In this document: positions 43,791-51,224 of the stretch, piece after piece
Position numbering within the stretch: the stretch's first letter is position 1
Layout of the letters: each line of letters begins with the position of its first letter
Source: Candidatus Desulfaltia bathyphila
Lineage (GTDB): Bacteria > Desulfobacterota > Desulfobacteria > Desulfobacterales > ETH-SRB1
Direction: 5' to 3'
DNA length: 51,224 bases
NCBI GenBank assembly: GCA_014381545.1
Contig: JACNLL010000037.1
Span: 1 to 51,224, forward strand
The notes under the pieces: model-generated
What the model was told of the DNA's origin: nothing
Seen by the model: the letters and a program-made list of their open reading frames with translations, nothing else
The model's database searches: none
Position numbers and translations under genes: made by a program

Positions 43791-44246
43791 TCAACCCCTT
43801 TTCCCCCTCTCAAGCTCCCTTTTTTCATCACGCCTTCTAATGGTCTCGCGCTTGTCATATTTGCGTTTGCCTCTGGCAAGGGCTAAGGTTATTTTGGCCT
43901 TTCCGTTTTTAAAATAAACCTTTAGCGGTATCAGGGAAAAACCCATTTCATTTACCTTGCCATAAAGCTTTTTAATCTCATGCTTATGTAAAAGCAGTTT
44001 TCTGCGCCTTAAAGGGTCATGATTTTCATAATTGGCATAGGGATAAGGGCCGATATGCATTTGGTAAACAAAAACCTCGCCACCTCTAATTTTGGCATAT
44101 GAGTCTTTCAAGTTAGCACGGCCGAGTCTGAGCGATTTGACTTCAGTGCCCAGCAGGACCATCCCTGCCTCGTATGTATCCTCAATATAATAATTATACC
44201 TGGCCTTCCTGTTTTCTGTAACTGTTTTGTTGTGTGTGGTTTCCAT
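43791..44246 (-). CDS. smpB: SsrA-binding protein SmpB
   Basis: The protein binds tmRNA and brings it to stalled ribosomes. Its signature is clear: ENRKARYNYYIEDTYEAGMV, GTEVKSLRLGRANLKDSYA and LARGKRKYDKRETI, ending in a basic tail. I start at the ATG at 44246 (151 residues) since METTHNKTVTENRKAR fits relatives. ATGs at 44258 and an upstream frame to 44273 are possible; both would overlap the end of ptsI. No tmRNA gene was found in this window. Confidence 0.95.
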   Translation of the reverse strand: METTHNKTVTENRKARYNYYIEDTYEAGMVLLGTEVKSLRLGRANLKDSYAKIRGGEVFVYQMHIGPYPYANYENHDPLRRRKLLLHKHEIKKLYGKVNEMGFSLIPLKVYFKNGKAKITLALARGKRKYDKRETIRRRDEKRELERGKRG

Positions 44247-44250
44247 TATA

Positions 44251-46020
44251 CTATTCATGGTAGATTTTATCATAAAGAAGGCTGCCGTATGTATCCTGCA
44301 CTAATTTCATTACAGCAGTGGCCGAGGTTTGTTTAAGCACATCCTTCATAAAAAGTTTGACATTCTCTACGTTAAGTTCTCTTACCATGCTCTTTACAGC
44401 GGGTATTGATTGAGGGTTCATGCTCAATTCATCCAAACCCAAACCTAAAAGTATAGGCATATAAATAGGGTCGTTGGCCATCTCACCGCACATAAAGACC
44501 TTTATACCTTTTTCACGCGCCACGTCTGCAACATGTTTAATCACACGTATAATAGCGGGATGAAGCGGATTATAAAGATAGGCAACATTGCTGTTCCCCC
44601 TGTCTATCGCCAGTGAATACTGAATAAGATCGTTTGTCCCTATGCTGAAAAAATCAACATTTTCTGCCATCACATCCGCCATGGTTACAGCCGAAGGAAC
44701 TTCTATCATTATCCCGAACTCAATATCTCTGTTAAAGACCGCTCCTTCTTTATCCAGGGAATCAGCAACTTCGTTTAAAATCCTTTTTGTTTCACAGACC
44801 TCATCATAGCTTGATATCATGGGGATCAGGATTCTGACATTGCCGTATGCGGCAACCCTTAATATGGCTCTGATCTGAGTCTTGAAAACCTCAGGATTTT
44901 GCAGGCAATACCTGATTGCGCGAAGTCCAAGAGCCGGATTGGTCTCATCACACTCGGAAACATGGGTTATCGCTTTATCAGCGTTTATATCAAGAGTGCG
45001 GATAGTCACCGGCTTTGGCGCTATTACTTCAACTACATCCATGTATTTATCAAACAGTTCATCTTCACTGGGAAAAACAGAACTGCTTAAATATTGAAAT
45101 TCGGTTCTGTACAGACCGATGCCGTCACCACCATGGTCGATAACGGAAACCACCTCCTCGGGCAGCTCAATATTGCCCATAACAGGCAGCTGAAATCCAT
45201 CAGTCGTTTCAGCCACAAGATGGCTTCTCCTGGCGATGGCAGCTCTATATTCTTCATATTTGATTTTACTTTCTTCATACTTGACAAGTGTCTCTTCTGT
45301 TGGATGAACAAGCACTGTACCGGTAGTGCCGTCAACTATAATCAGATCGTCATTTCGGATTATTCCTGTTGCGTTATCAAGCCCTAAAACAGCCGGTATT
45401 TCAAGAGTCCGTGCAATTATACCGGTATGTGATGCTTTTCCTCCGCGATTGGTAACAAAGCCTTTAATTTTTTCCAATTGTATCTGACTGGTCTCGGCAG
45501 GTGAAAGATCATGGGCGATAAGTATGACCCGCTTACAAATATCAGCGATATTGAGCGCTTCCGCACCGACCAGATTTTTCATTACACGGTCGGACACATG
45601 CACAATGTCTGCAGCCCTTTCCTTTAAATAAGGATCTGACATATTTTGAAACATCGATTTCAAGCTTGACACCACTTTCTTCAGAGCCCATTCCGCATTT
45701 ATCCCTTCATCTTCAATGGTTTCAATTGTCTTGCCATAGAGCATCTTGTCCTTTAGCATCACAACATGGGTCTCAAGAATATAACTCTGCTGGCACAACT
45801 CTTCATTGGAATTTTTAATAATTACTCTAAGTTCATCCTTTGCTTTCTTTACGGCAGCCTTGAAACGTTTTGTCTCATGCCGCAGGTTCTCCTTTCCGAT
45901 GAAATATTTCCTGACAACATCGACCCCTTCCTTATCGACCAAATAAGCCTTTCCTATGCATATGCCTGGAGAAGCCCCTATCCCATTTAAAATTATTTCA
46001 ATTGCATTTGTATCCGACAT
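44251..46020 (-). CDS. ptsI: Phosphoenolpyruvate-protein phosphotransferase (PTS enzyme I)
   Basis: The 589-residue enzyme takes phosphate from phosphoenolpyruvate to HPr. The phospho-histidine is H198 in GGKASHTGIIAR. The C-terminal barrel shows DGIGLYRTEFQYLSS, GTNDLIQYSLAIDRGN and the catalytic cysteine in VFMCGEMAND. It lies six bases after the HPr gene. No sugar permease is present, so the pair may act as a regulatory phosphorelay instead of sugar uptake, as in many Desulfobacterota. Confidence 0.96.
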   Translation of the reverse strand: MSDTNAIEIILNGIGASPGICIGKAYLVDKEGVDVVRKYFIGKENLRHETKRFKAAVKKAKDELRVIIKNSNEELCQQSYILETHVVMLKDKMLYGKTIETIEDEGINAEWALKKVVSSLKSMFQNMSDPYLKERAADIVHVSDRVMKNLVGAEALNIADICKRVILIAHDLSPAETSQIQLEKIKGFVTNRGGKASHTGIIARTLEIPAVLGLDNATGIIRNDDLIIVDGTTGTVLVHPTEETLVKYEESKIKYEEYRAAIARRSHLVAETTDGFQLPVMGNIELPEEVVSVIDHGGDGIGLYRTEFQYLSSSVFPSEDELFDKYMDVVEVIAPKPVTIRTLDINADKAITHVSECDETNPALGLRAIRYCLQNPEVFKTQIRAILRVAAYGNVRILIPMISSYDEVCETKRILNEVADSLDKEGAVFNRDIEFGIMIEVPSAVTMADVMAENVDFFSIGTNDLIQYSLAIDRGNSNVAYLYNPLHPAIIRVIKHVADVAREKGIKVFMCGEMANDPIYMPILLGLGLDELSMNPQSIPAVKSMVRELNVENVKLFMKDVLKQTSATAVMKLVQDTYGSLLYDKIYHE

Positions 46021-46026
46021 AAAAAC

Positions 46027-46299
46027 CTATTCCCCAAAACCCTTCTTTACCAGATCAATGATTTCATTTAAGATATTAATGTCTGACTCTTCATCAATTT
46101 CTAAAGTTATTTTTGATCCTTTTGAACATGCAAGGGAAAGAATATCAATAATGCTTGATGCATCCACCCGTTCTTTTCCCCTTATAAGCCACACTTTTGA
46201 GTTAGCATTCTGTGCAAGTTTTGCTATCCATGCGGCAGACCTTGCATGAAGGCCAAGCTCATTGATAATAACGACATCCCTTGAAAGTGTATGCGACAA
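46027..46299 (-). CDS. HPr-family phosphocarrier protein
   Basis: The 90-residue protein carries the phosphate from enzyme I. The phospho-histidine is H18 in NELGLHARSAAWIAKLAQ. The regulatory serine region (VDASSIIDILSLACSKGS) is near the usual position 46, so control by a serine kinase is possible. It is the first gene of the pair with ptsI. Confidence 0.93.
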   Translation of the reverse strand: MSHTLSRDVVIINELGLHARSAAWIAKLAQNANSKVWLIRGKERVDASSIIDILSLACSKGSKITLEIDEESDINILNEIIDLVKKGFGE

Positions 46300-46516
46300 A
46301 GTTTACCACAGATAAATATTTTATGATATTAGATGGTATTAAAAAAGGCCAAAAGAAACCTTGTATAAAGCCGCCGATTAAGCAATAACAAATAAAATTT
46401 TATCAATATGCAAAATATTTGTCAATCCAGAATCATATCAAAATCATAACCGGCTAATTTGATTAGTTATCAAATGTCTCGATTAAAGAGTATTGCATAG
46501 CCGGACCCAATTTGTT

Positions 46517-47209
46517 ATGGAAAGAGGCATGAAATATTTAAAGACAATAATTCTAACGAGTTGTTTAGCCTTTATTTTGTTCAATCCGCAAGCGGCTAAA
46601 TGCAAAGATGCTTCTCATCTGTTCAATCTATCGCTGAATGAAATCATGGCAGGGATCGAAAACAGATATACCGCAAAAGGATTTTCGGCAAATTTTTCTC
46701 AAGAATCGACTATCAAGGCAATGGATATTACAGATACCGCATCTGGAAATCTTTTTGTCAAGGCCCCCGGCATGATGAGGTGGGAATATGAAAAACCGGA
46801 CCGGCAACTCATAATTACAGACGGCAAAAGATTGTGGGTTTACAGGCAGGATGACAACCAGGTTATGGTCGGAAGATCCCCTTATTTTTTTGGGAACGGA
46901 AAAGGGAGCGGGTTTCTTTCAGATATGAAGATTATAAGGGAAAAATTTAATATTGCGCTGGATGATAAAAGCACCGGCAAATACTATGTTTTAAAACTTA
47001 TACCTAAAGAAAAAACATTCGATATCTCCTTGATATATTTATCGATCTCAATAAATACTTTTGATATTGTTCAAATAGTAACATATAATTCATACAATGA
47101 TGAAACAAAAATTTATCTTAAAAATATTGAGTTCAAAAAACATATCGATGACTCAATGTTTCATTTTGAAATTCCTGAAGGAGCTGATATCCTGCAACTT
47201 GACGGGTAG
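46517..47209 (+). CDS. lolA: Outer-membrane lipoprotein carrier protein LolA
   Basis: The periplasmic chaperone ferries lipoproteins from the inner to the outer membrane. A signal peptide (KYLKTIILTSCLAFILFN) is followed by the LolA fold: GFSANFSQES, ASGNLFVKAPGMMRWEYEKP, LIITDGKRLWVYRQDDNQV. The start is uncertain. The ATG at 46517 is listed; the ATG at 46529 begins a better signal peptide but has its AGG too close, and the open frame runs back to 46493. nadA follows by 16 bases. Confidence 0.88.
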   Translation: MERGMKYLKTIILTSCLAFILFNPQAAKCKDASHLFNLSLNEIMAGIENRYTAKGFSANFSQESTIKAMDITDTASGNLFVKAPGMMRWEYEKPDRQLIITDGKRLWVYRQDDNQVMVGRSPYFFGNGKGSGFLSDMKIIREKFNIALDDKSTGKYYVLKLIPKEKTFDISLIYLSISINTFDIVQIVTYNSYNDETKIYLKNIEFKKHIDDSMFHFEIPEGADILQLDG

Positions 47210-47225
47210 CGGATAAGTATTAAAG

Positions 47226-48128
47226 ATGAGAGAAAAAATAAAAAGTCTGCTGAAAAAAAGAAAAGCAATCATGCTGGCGCATAATTATGAGCCGCCGGAA
47301 ATCCAGGATCTTGCCGATCTTTGCGGAGATTCACTCGAACTCAGCATAAAGGCATCCATGACCGATGCCGAGGTTATCCTCTTTTGCGGCGTGACCTTCA
47401 TGGCTGAAACAGCTTCAGTGCTGTCTCCTGAAAAGACGGTTCTTTTGCCCCGCAAGGACGCCGGCTGTCCAATGGCCGACATGGTAACGCCGGTACAGCT
47501 TAAGGCAAAGCTTGCCGGACTTCCTCCCATGCCGGTGGTGACCTACGTAAATTCATCCGCATCTGTTAAGGCCATGTCAACCATATGCTGCACATCGGCA
47601 AATGCTGTCGAGGTTGTAAACAGTCTTGAAGCAGAAGAAATACTGATGGTTCCTGACCGGAATCTGGCCCAATATACGGCTTCGAAAACAAATAAAAAAA
47701 TTCACCTGTGGAATGGATACTGCCCGTTCCACGACAGCCTTACGCCTGAAGATGTTCAAAAAGCAAAAAAGATGCATCCAGATGCCCTTTTTATGGCACA
47801 TCCTGAGTGCAGACCCGAGGTTCTTGAGCTTGCCGATGCTATTGCAAGCACTTCAGGGATGATTAGATATGCGGGTGAGTCTGACAGCCTGTCATTTATT
47901 GTGGGCACGGAAATCGGGATGCTTTATCCATTAAAAAAGGCAAATCCCGGCAAAGAATTTTATCCGGCTTCAAAGGATATGCTGTGTGATGATATGAAAA
48001 AAATTTCCCTTGATGATATCATAAGGTCTCTCGAAACCATGGAAGGAGAGGTTAAGGTGCCGGAAAATATAAGGCTGCCTGCATTAAAGGCGGTTCAAAG
48101 AATGATAGATCTGTCAACCTCCGACTAA
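47226..48128 (+). CDS. nadA: Quinolinate synthase A
   Basis: The 300-residue [4Fe-4S] enzyme condenses iminoaspartate with dihydroxyacetone phosphate to quinolinate, the first pyridine intermediate of NAD synthesis. Three cluster cysteines are visible: [16 protein letters not shown] and [10 protein letters not shown]. The substrate motif [14 protein letters not shown] is at the N-terminus. It probably shares a transcript with lolA. Its 3' end overlaps the convergent yebC gene by 15 bases. Confidence 0.95.
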   Translation: MREKIKSLLKKRKAIMLAHNYEPPEIQDLADLCGDSLELSIKASMTDAEVILFCGVTFMAETASVLSPEKTVLLPRKDAGCPMADMVTPVQLKAKLAGLPPMPVVTYVNSSASVKAMSTICCTSANAVEVVNSLEAEEILMVPDRNLAQYTASKTNKKIHLWNGYCPFHDSLTPEDVQKAKKMHPDALFMAHPECRPEVLELADAIASTSGMIRYAGESDSLSFIVGTEIGMLYPLKKANPGKEFYPASKDMLCDDMKKISLDDIIRSLETMEGEVKVPENIRLPALKAVQRMIDLSTSD

Positions 48129-48854
48129 TTCATCAGGGATATCTGCATTGGTGTAAACCTTTTGCACATCATCACAATCTTCGAGTGTTTCCATCAATTT
48201 GATCATCTGCTCTGCTTCCTTTCCTTTAAGTTCAAGCATTGTCTGTGGAAGCATGGTGATTTCCGCCATTACATAAGGAATCGATGCATTATTTATCGCT
48301 GTTTTTACAGCTTCAAAATCGTTTGGTTCCGTGATGATTTCAAAACTATTATTATCTTCCCTCACATCTTCTGCACCGGCCTCAATAGCAATTTCCATCA
48401 GTTTGTCCTCGTCAACCGCTTTCTTCTCAACATCGATATACCCCTTGCTGTCAAACATCCAGAACACACATCCGTTTTCACCAAGATTTCCGCCGCATTT
48501 ACTGAAAATATGACGGATATCGGCAACCGCCCTGTTTTTATTGTCTGTAACCGATTCAATCAGCACGGCGGCTCCTCCAGGTCCATATCCTTCATAAATT
48601 GACTCTTCATAATTTACACCTTCGAGTTCGCCTGTCCCCTTTTTGATTGCTCTTTCAATATTATCTTTCGGCATATTTTCACTTTTTGCCGCCAGAATAG
48701 CTGTTCTCAGCCTTGGATTGCCGGAAGGATCCCCCCCTCCTGTGCGGGCAGCGACTGTAATTTCTTTGATAAGCTTGCTAAAAACTTTACCACGCCTGGC
48801 ATCTGTAATCCCCTTTTTATGCTTTATGGAAGACCATTTGCTGTGCCCCGACAT
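48114..48854 (-). CDS. yebC: YebC/PmpR-family protein
   Basis: The 246-residue protein starts with the family signature [20 protein letters not shown] and contains [17 protein letters not shown] and [14 protein letters not shown]. Members were described as transcription regulators, and some have since been linked to relief of ribosome stalling. It is followed by no minus-strand partner and is preceded, with nine bases between, by rlmE. Confidence 0.95.
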   Translation of the reverse strand: MSGHSKWSSIKHKKGITDARRGKVFSKLIKEITVAARTGGGDPSGNPRLRTAILAAKSENMPKDNIERAIKKGTGELEGVNYEESIYEGYGPGGAAVLIESVTDNKNRAVADIRHIFSKCGGNLGENGCVFWMFDSKGYIDVEKKAVDEDKLMEIAIEAGAEDVREDNNSFEIITEPNDFEAVKTAINNASIPYVMAEITMLPQTMLELKGKEAEQMIKLMETLEDCDDVQKVYTNADIPDELVGG

Positions 48855-48863
48855 ATTTTCCTC

Positions 48864-49478
48864 CTATTTTTTCTCAAATCCGATAACATATATTTCTTTG
48901 CTTGATTTTTTGCTGCTTTGCGGTTTGAAAATTTTGTGTTTATTAAAACTTAACTTAATTGAATTTATAAATTCTTTAAAATCCTCTCCCTGGAAAATCT
49001 TGCAAATAAACGATCCGCCGTCAACCAGCAGGTCTTTAGCGATCCCTAAGGCGGCCTGGCAGAGATTAAAAGACCTTGCTGCATCAACATTTTTATTACC
49101 GGTAGTATCTGGCGCCATGTCGCTCATTACGATGTTAAAATCTTTTTCCACAGATCTTATAAGCTCGTCATCAATGGAAAGTAGATCGCCAGTATAAGTT
49201 TTAACATTGGACGGAACCTTTGACAAAACCGATTTTGACAAAGGTTTCAGGTCGATCCCCACCACCCTGCCGTTCTTGCCGGCCAGATTTGCGGCAAAAA
49301 GAAGCCATGACCCCGGGAAACAACCAAGATCAAGAATTTTGTCCCCCTTTTTTATCAGACTATACTTGCGCTGAATTTCACGGAGCTTATAAACAGATCT
49401 TGCGGGAAATTGTTCCTTTTTTGCCAGCCGCGAATAATGATCTTCCCATCTGTTATGCTTAGATGTCGAACGTTTCAT
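48864..49478 (-). CDS. rlmE: 23S rRNA 2'-O-methyltransferase RlmE (FtsJ)
   Basis: The 204-residue enzyme methylates the ribose of a uridine in the A loop of 23S rRNA. It has the SAM-binding motif ILDLGCFPGSWLLFAAN, the GRVVGIDLKPL strand, VMSDMAPDTTGN and the catalytic lysine in GGSFICKIFQGED. The N-terminal RSVYKLREIQRKY helps recognise RNA. It lies between radA and yebC on the same strand. Confidence 0.94.
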   Translation of the reverse strand: MKRSTSKHNRWEDHYSRLAKKEQFPARSVYKLREIQRKYSLIKKGDKILDLGCFPGSWLLFAANLAGKNGRVVGIDLKPLSKSVLSKVPSNVKTYTGDLLSIDDELIRSVEKDFNIVMSDMAPDTTGNKNVDAARSFNLCQAALGIAKDLLVDGGSFICKIFQGEDFKEFINSIKLSFNKHKIFKPQSSKKSSKEIYVIGFEKK

Positions 49479-49487
49479 ATAGTTCTT

Positions 49488-50855
49488 TTAAAAAAGTGCT
49501 TCAATCCCTTCTGATATGGTTGATATGCCGATAAGCTCTATTCCCTTTATTCCGCCCATCCGTTTAAGATTGCCTTCCGGCACAAGGGATCTTTTAAACC
49601 CCATCTTTTTTGCTTCCACAACCCTGATTTCAATATGACCTATGGCTCTTACTTCACCTGTCAAGCCGACTTCGCCGAGAACAAGGGTTGCATCAGAAAT
49701 CGGCCTGTCTAAAAAGCTTGATGCAATGGCGGCAACTATCCCCATGTCGATTGCAGGCTCGTCAACCTTAACCCCTCCGGCAACATTCATAAAGATATCG
49801 TGCCCCATTAAATGCATGCCCAGTTTTTTTTCTATCACGGCTGCAAGCAATGCAACTCTGTTGCTGTCGAGGCCGAGAATGGTCCTTCGAGGATTTCCAA
49901 AGCTTGTGCTGCTGGCAAGGGCCTGCAATTCAACAAGTATAGGCCTTGTGCCTTCTATGCTTGCTGTAACAACCGATCCGGGCACGTTTTCAGGACGCTC
50001 TGAAAGAAATATCGCCGAAGGGTTGGCAACCTCCTCTAATCCTTTCTCATTCATCTCAAACACGCCGATTTCGTTGGTCGATCCAAACCTGTTTTTTACA
50101 GCCCGTAAAATTCTGAATATATGGTTCCTGTCCCCTTCAAAGTAGAGAACCGTATCAACCATATGTTCCAAAAGCCTTGGCCCTGCTATTGCGCCGTCCT
50201 TTGTCACATGCCCCACAAGAAATATGGGAACCCCTGTTTTTTTAGCCATGTGCATAAGCCGAACCGTGGATTCTCTGACCTGGCTTACACTACCAGGAGC
50301 AGATGTGAGATCCGGGCTGAACATTGTCTGGATAGAATCGATAACAATAGCATCCGGCCTCACAGATTCAATCATCGACATGATCGATTCAACATCGATT
50401 TCCGAAACCACCAGCAAATCATGTGATCCTGCAGAAAGCCTTTCGCTGCGTATCCTTACCTGTCTGATGGATTCCTCGCCTGAAATATAAAGCGTTTTAT
50501 GGCCCTGGTTTGCAAGACCGTGCAGAATCTGAAGCATAAGTGTGGACTTGCCGATTCCAGGATCTCCTCCTATCAGTACAAGGGTTCCGGGAACAAGACC
50601 TCCGCCCAGCACACGGTCAAATTCCATAATGCCGGTTAAAAGCCGGTATTCTTTCTCAAGTTCAATAGAATCAATGGGAACAGGTTCTGTCCTGGGATAT
50701 GATATACCTGCCTCTGTTCCACGGGCGAGCCCTATGGCCTGAGCCTCTTCAACAAAGGTTTGCCACTGTCCGCAGTCAGGGCATCTTCCAAGCCATTTAG
50801 GGGCCTGATATCCGCATGACTGGCAACAAAAGACTGTTTTTACATTTTTTTTCAT
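49488..50855 (-). CDS. radA: DNA repair protein RadA (Sms)
   Basis: The 455-residue protein processes branched DNA during recombination. It has an N-terminal four-cysteine zinc finger (CQSCGYQAPKWLGRCPDC), Walker A GGDPGIGKSTLML, the RadA-specific KNRFG motif (VKNRFGSTNEIG) and a C-terminal Lon-like domain (GLTGEVRAIGHIEIRVVEA, EGNLKRMGG). The start at 50855 has no strong ribosome site. The gene runs into rlmE with nine bases between. Confidence 0.96.
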   Translation of the reverse strand: MKKNVKTVFCCQSCGYQAPKWLGRCPDCGQWQTFVEEAQAIGLARGTEAGISYPRTEPVPIDSIELEKEYRLLTGIMEFDRVLGGGLVPGTLVLIGGDPGIGKSTLMLQILHGLANQGHKTLYISGEESIRQVRIRSERLSAGSHDLLVVSEIDVESIMSMIESVRPDAIVIDSIQTMFSPDLTSAPGSVSQVRESTVRLMHMAKKTGVPIFLVGHVTKDGAIAGPRLLEHMVDTVLYFEGDRNHIFRILRAVKNRFGSTNEIGVFEMNEKGLEEVANPSAIFLSERPENVPGSVVTASIEGTRPILVELQALASSTSFGNPRRTILGLDSNRVALLAAVIEKKLGMHLMGHDIFMNVAGGVKVDEPAIDMGIVAAIASSFLDRPISDATLVLGEVGLTGEVRAIGHIEIRVVEAKKMGFKRSLVPEGNLKRMGGIKGIELIGISTISEGIEALF

Positions 50856-51224
50856 TAGTTGAACTTTTTACAAAACCGTCATTATTATTTGACATTTTAA
50901 CATATAGCATGTCATTTTGATTCAATCAAGAAATGCTCTCGCACATATAATAAACTCAAGTTTCGCACCCTTAATTTCTATCAAGGCCAATGCGGTAAAG
51001 GAGCCAAATTCAATTTTTCAAGCGAAATGATTTATTTGTCTTTTTTAACCAGCACTCCACGACTTGTGCCAAGGACAGGCACAAAGGATATATAACTTAC
51101 TGAACTCATACGTGGTTTCAAGCATTGTCTTAATGTTTGTTATTGGTGCCGTTGTCGAAGCTTAAGGTATAATATTTCGCTTTAAAAATTTATTTTGGCC
51201 CTTACCGTTTAAAGGCTTTAATAA
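50856..51224. other. Gene-free end of window with second copy of 57-bp repeat
   Basis: No gene was found in these 369 bases. Near radA, AACTTTTTAC (50869-50878) matches one end of the GTAAAAAGT element family. Bases 50961-51017 are the second copy of the repeat at 42650-42706, and TTTTGGCCCTTAC at about 51192 matches the sequence that directly follows copy 1. About 175 extra bases, in which I see nothing, separate these parts here. Confidence 0.6.

Noticed and set aside
1-51224. tRNA, rRNA or tmRNA genes
   Set aside because: No cloverleaf-like sequence or rRNA signature was recognised on either strand by reading; a covariance search was not possible here.

Overview
The window reads as chromosomal DNA of a sulfate-reducing Desulfobacterota (Desulfobacterales-like) bacterium. 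This is inferred from gene content and AT-rich composition, not from a marker gene. The supporting features are several anion transporters of families that move sulfate or other sulfur oxyanions (SulP, SLC13/DASS with RCK_C domains, TSUP/TauE), many sigma-54 activators, an oxygen-independent class III ribonucleotide reductase, and the paired EI/HPr genes common in this group. No rRNA, tRNA or CRISPR array was seen.

Layout. (1) 1-16.1 kb is a transport and signalling block: a TetR repressor with a 42-bp perfect palindrome operator in an operon with a SulP permease; single-domain response regulators, universal stress proteins, an SLC13 permease, a cytidylate-kinase-like protein, two histidine kinase/NtrC-type pairs, a TSUP exporter with a small membrane partner, and CBS/ACT proteins. 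(2) 16.1-16.6 kb holds decayed fragments of a CBS gene and of an NtrC-type C-terminus. (3) 16.6-29.2 kb is housekeeping: hexapeptide-repeat protein, ftsK, RNase J, plsC and a small hypothetical gene on the minus strand; smc, ftsY and an HU gene on the plus strand; then acylphosphatase. (4) 29.5-33.5 kb has nrdG, nrdD and a ChaN-like lipoprotein. (5) 33.7-39.0 kb is the accessory region. It contains a frameshifted remnant of a [NiFe]-hydrogenase large-subunit C-terminus, a lipoprotein, a truncated PurA-like gene, a type II restriction-modification pair, a class III nucleotidyl cyclase-TPR gene broken by a stop codon and a G8 tract, and a HigA-type antitoxin whose expected start is out of frame across an A8 tract. 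Two imperfect palindromes here end in GTTRRRY and look like degenerate integron attC sites. (6) 39.0-51.2 kb is mostly housekeeping: CBS protein, MTA/SAH deaminase-like amidohydrolase, TatD, purine nucleoside phosphorylase, HNH nuclease, cold-shock protein, smpB, ptsI, HPr, lolA, nadA, yebC, rlmE, radA.

How the genes work together. The first block looks like a regulated sulfur-oxyanion transport system with phosphorelay and nucleotide-sensing (CBS, USP) inputs. The middle block couples chromosome organisation (SMC, FtsK, HU) with protein targeting (FtsY) and RNA decay (RNase J). The purine salvage genes (deaminase, phosphorylase) sit together. The accessory region mixes defence genes with gene debris.

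Intergenic DNA is rich in palindromic repeats. At least four kinds are present: elements with GTAAAAAGT ends (two near-identical 173-bp copies plus two of a related type), a 57-bp repeat in two copies, AT-rich tandem octamer hairpins in two copies, and GTTCACGGTT decamer hairpins. A heptamer tandem repeat lies inside the 5' end of nrdG.

The best candidates for something undescribed are the cassette-like accessory region (PurA-like fragment, restriction-modification, broken cyclase-TPR) and the SLC13/kinase-like/two-component cluster.
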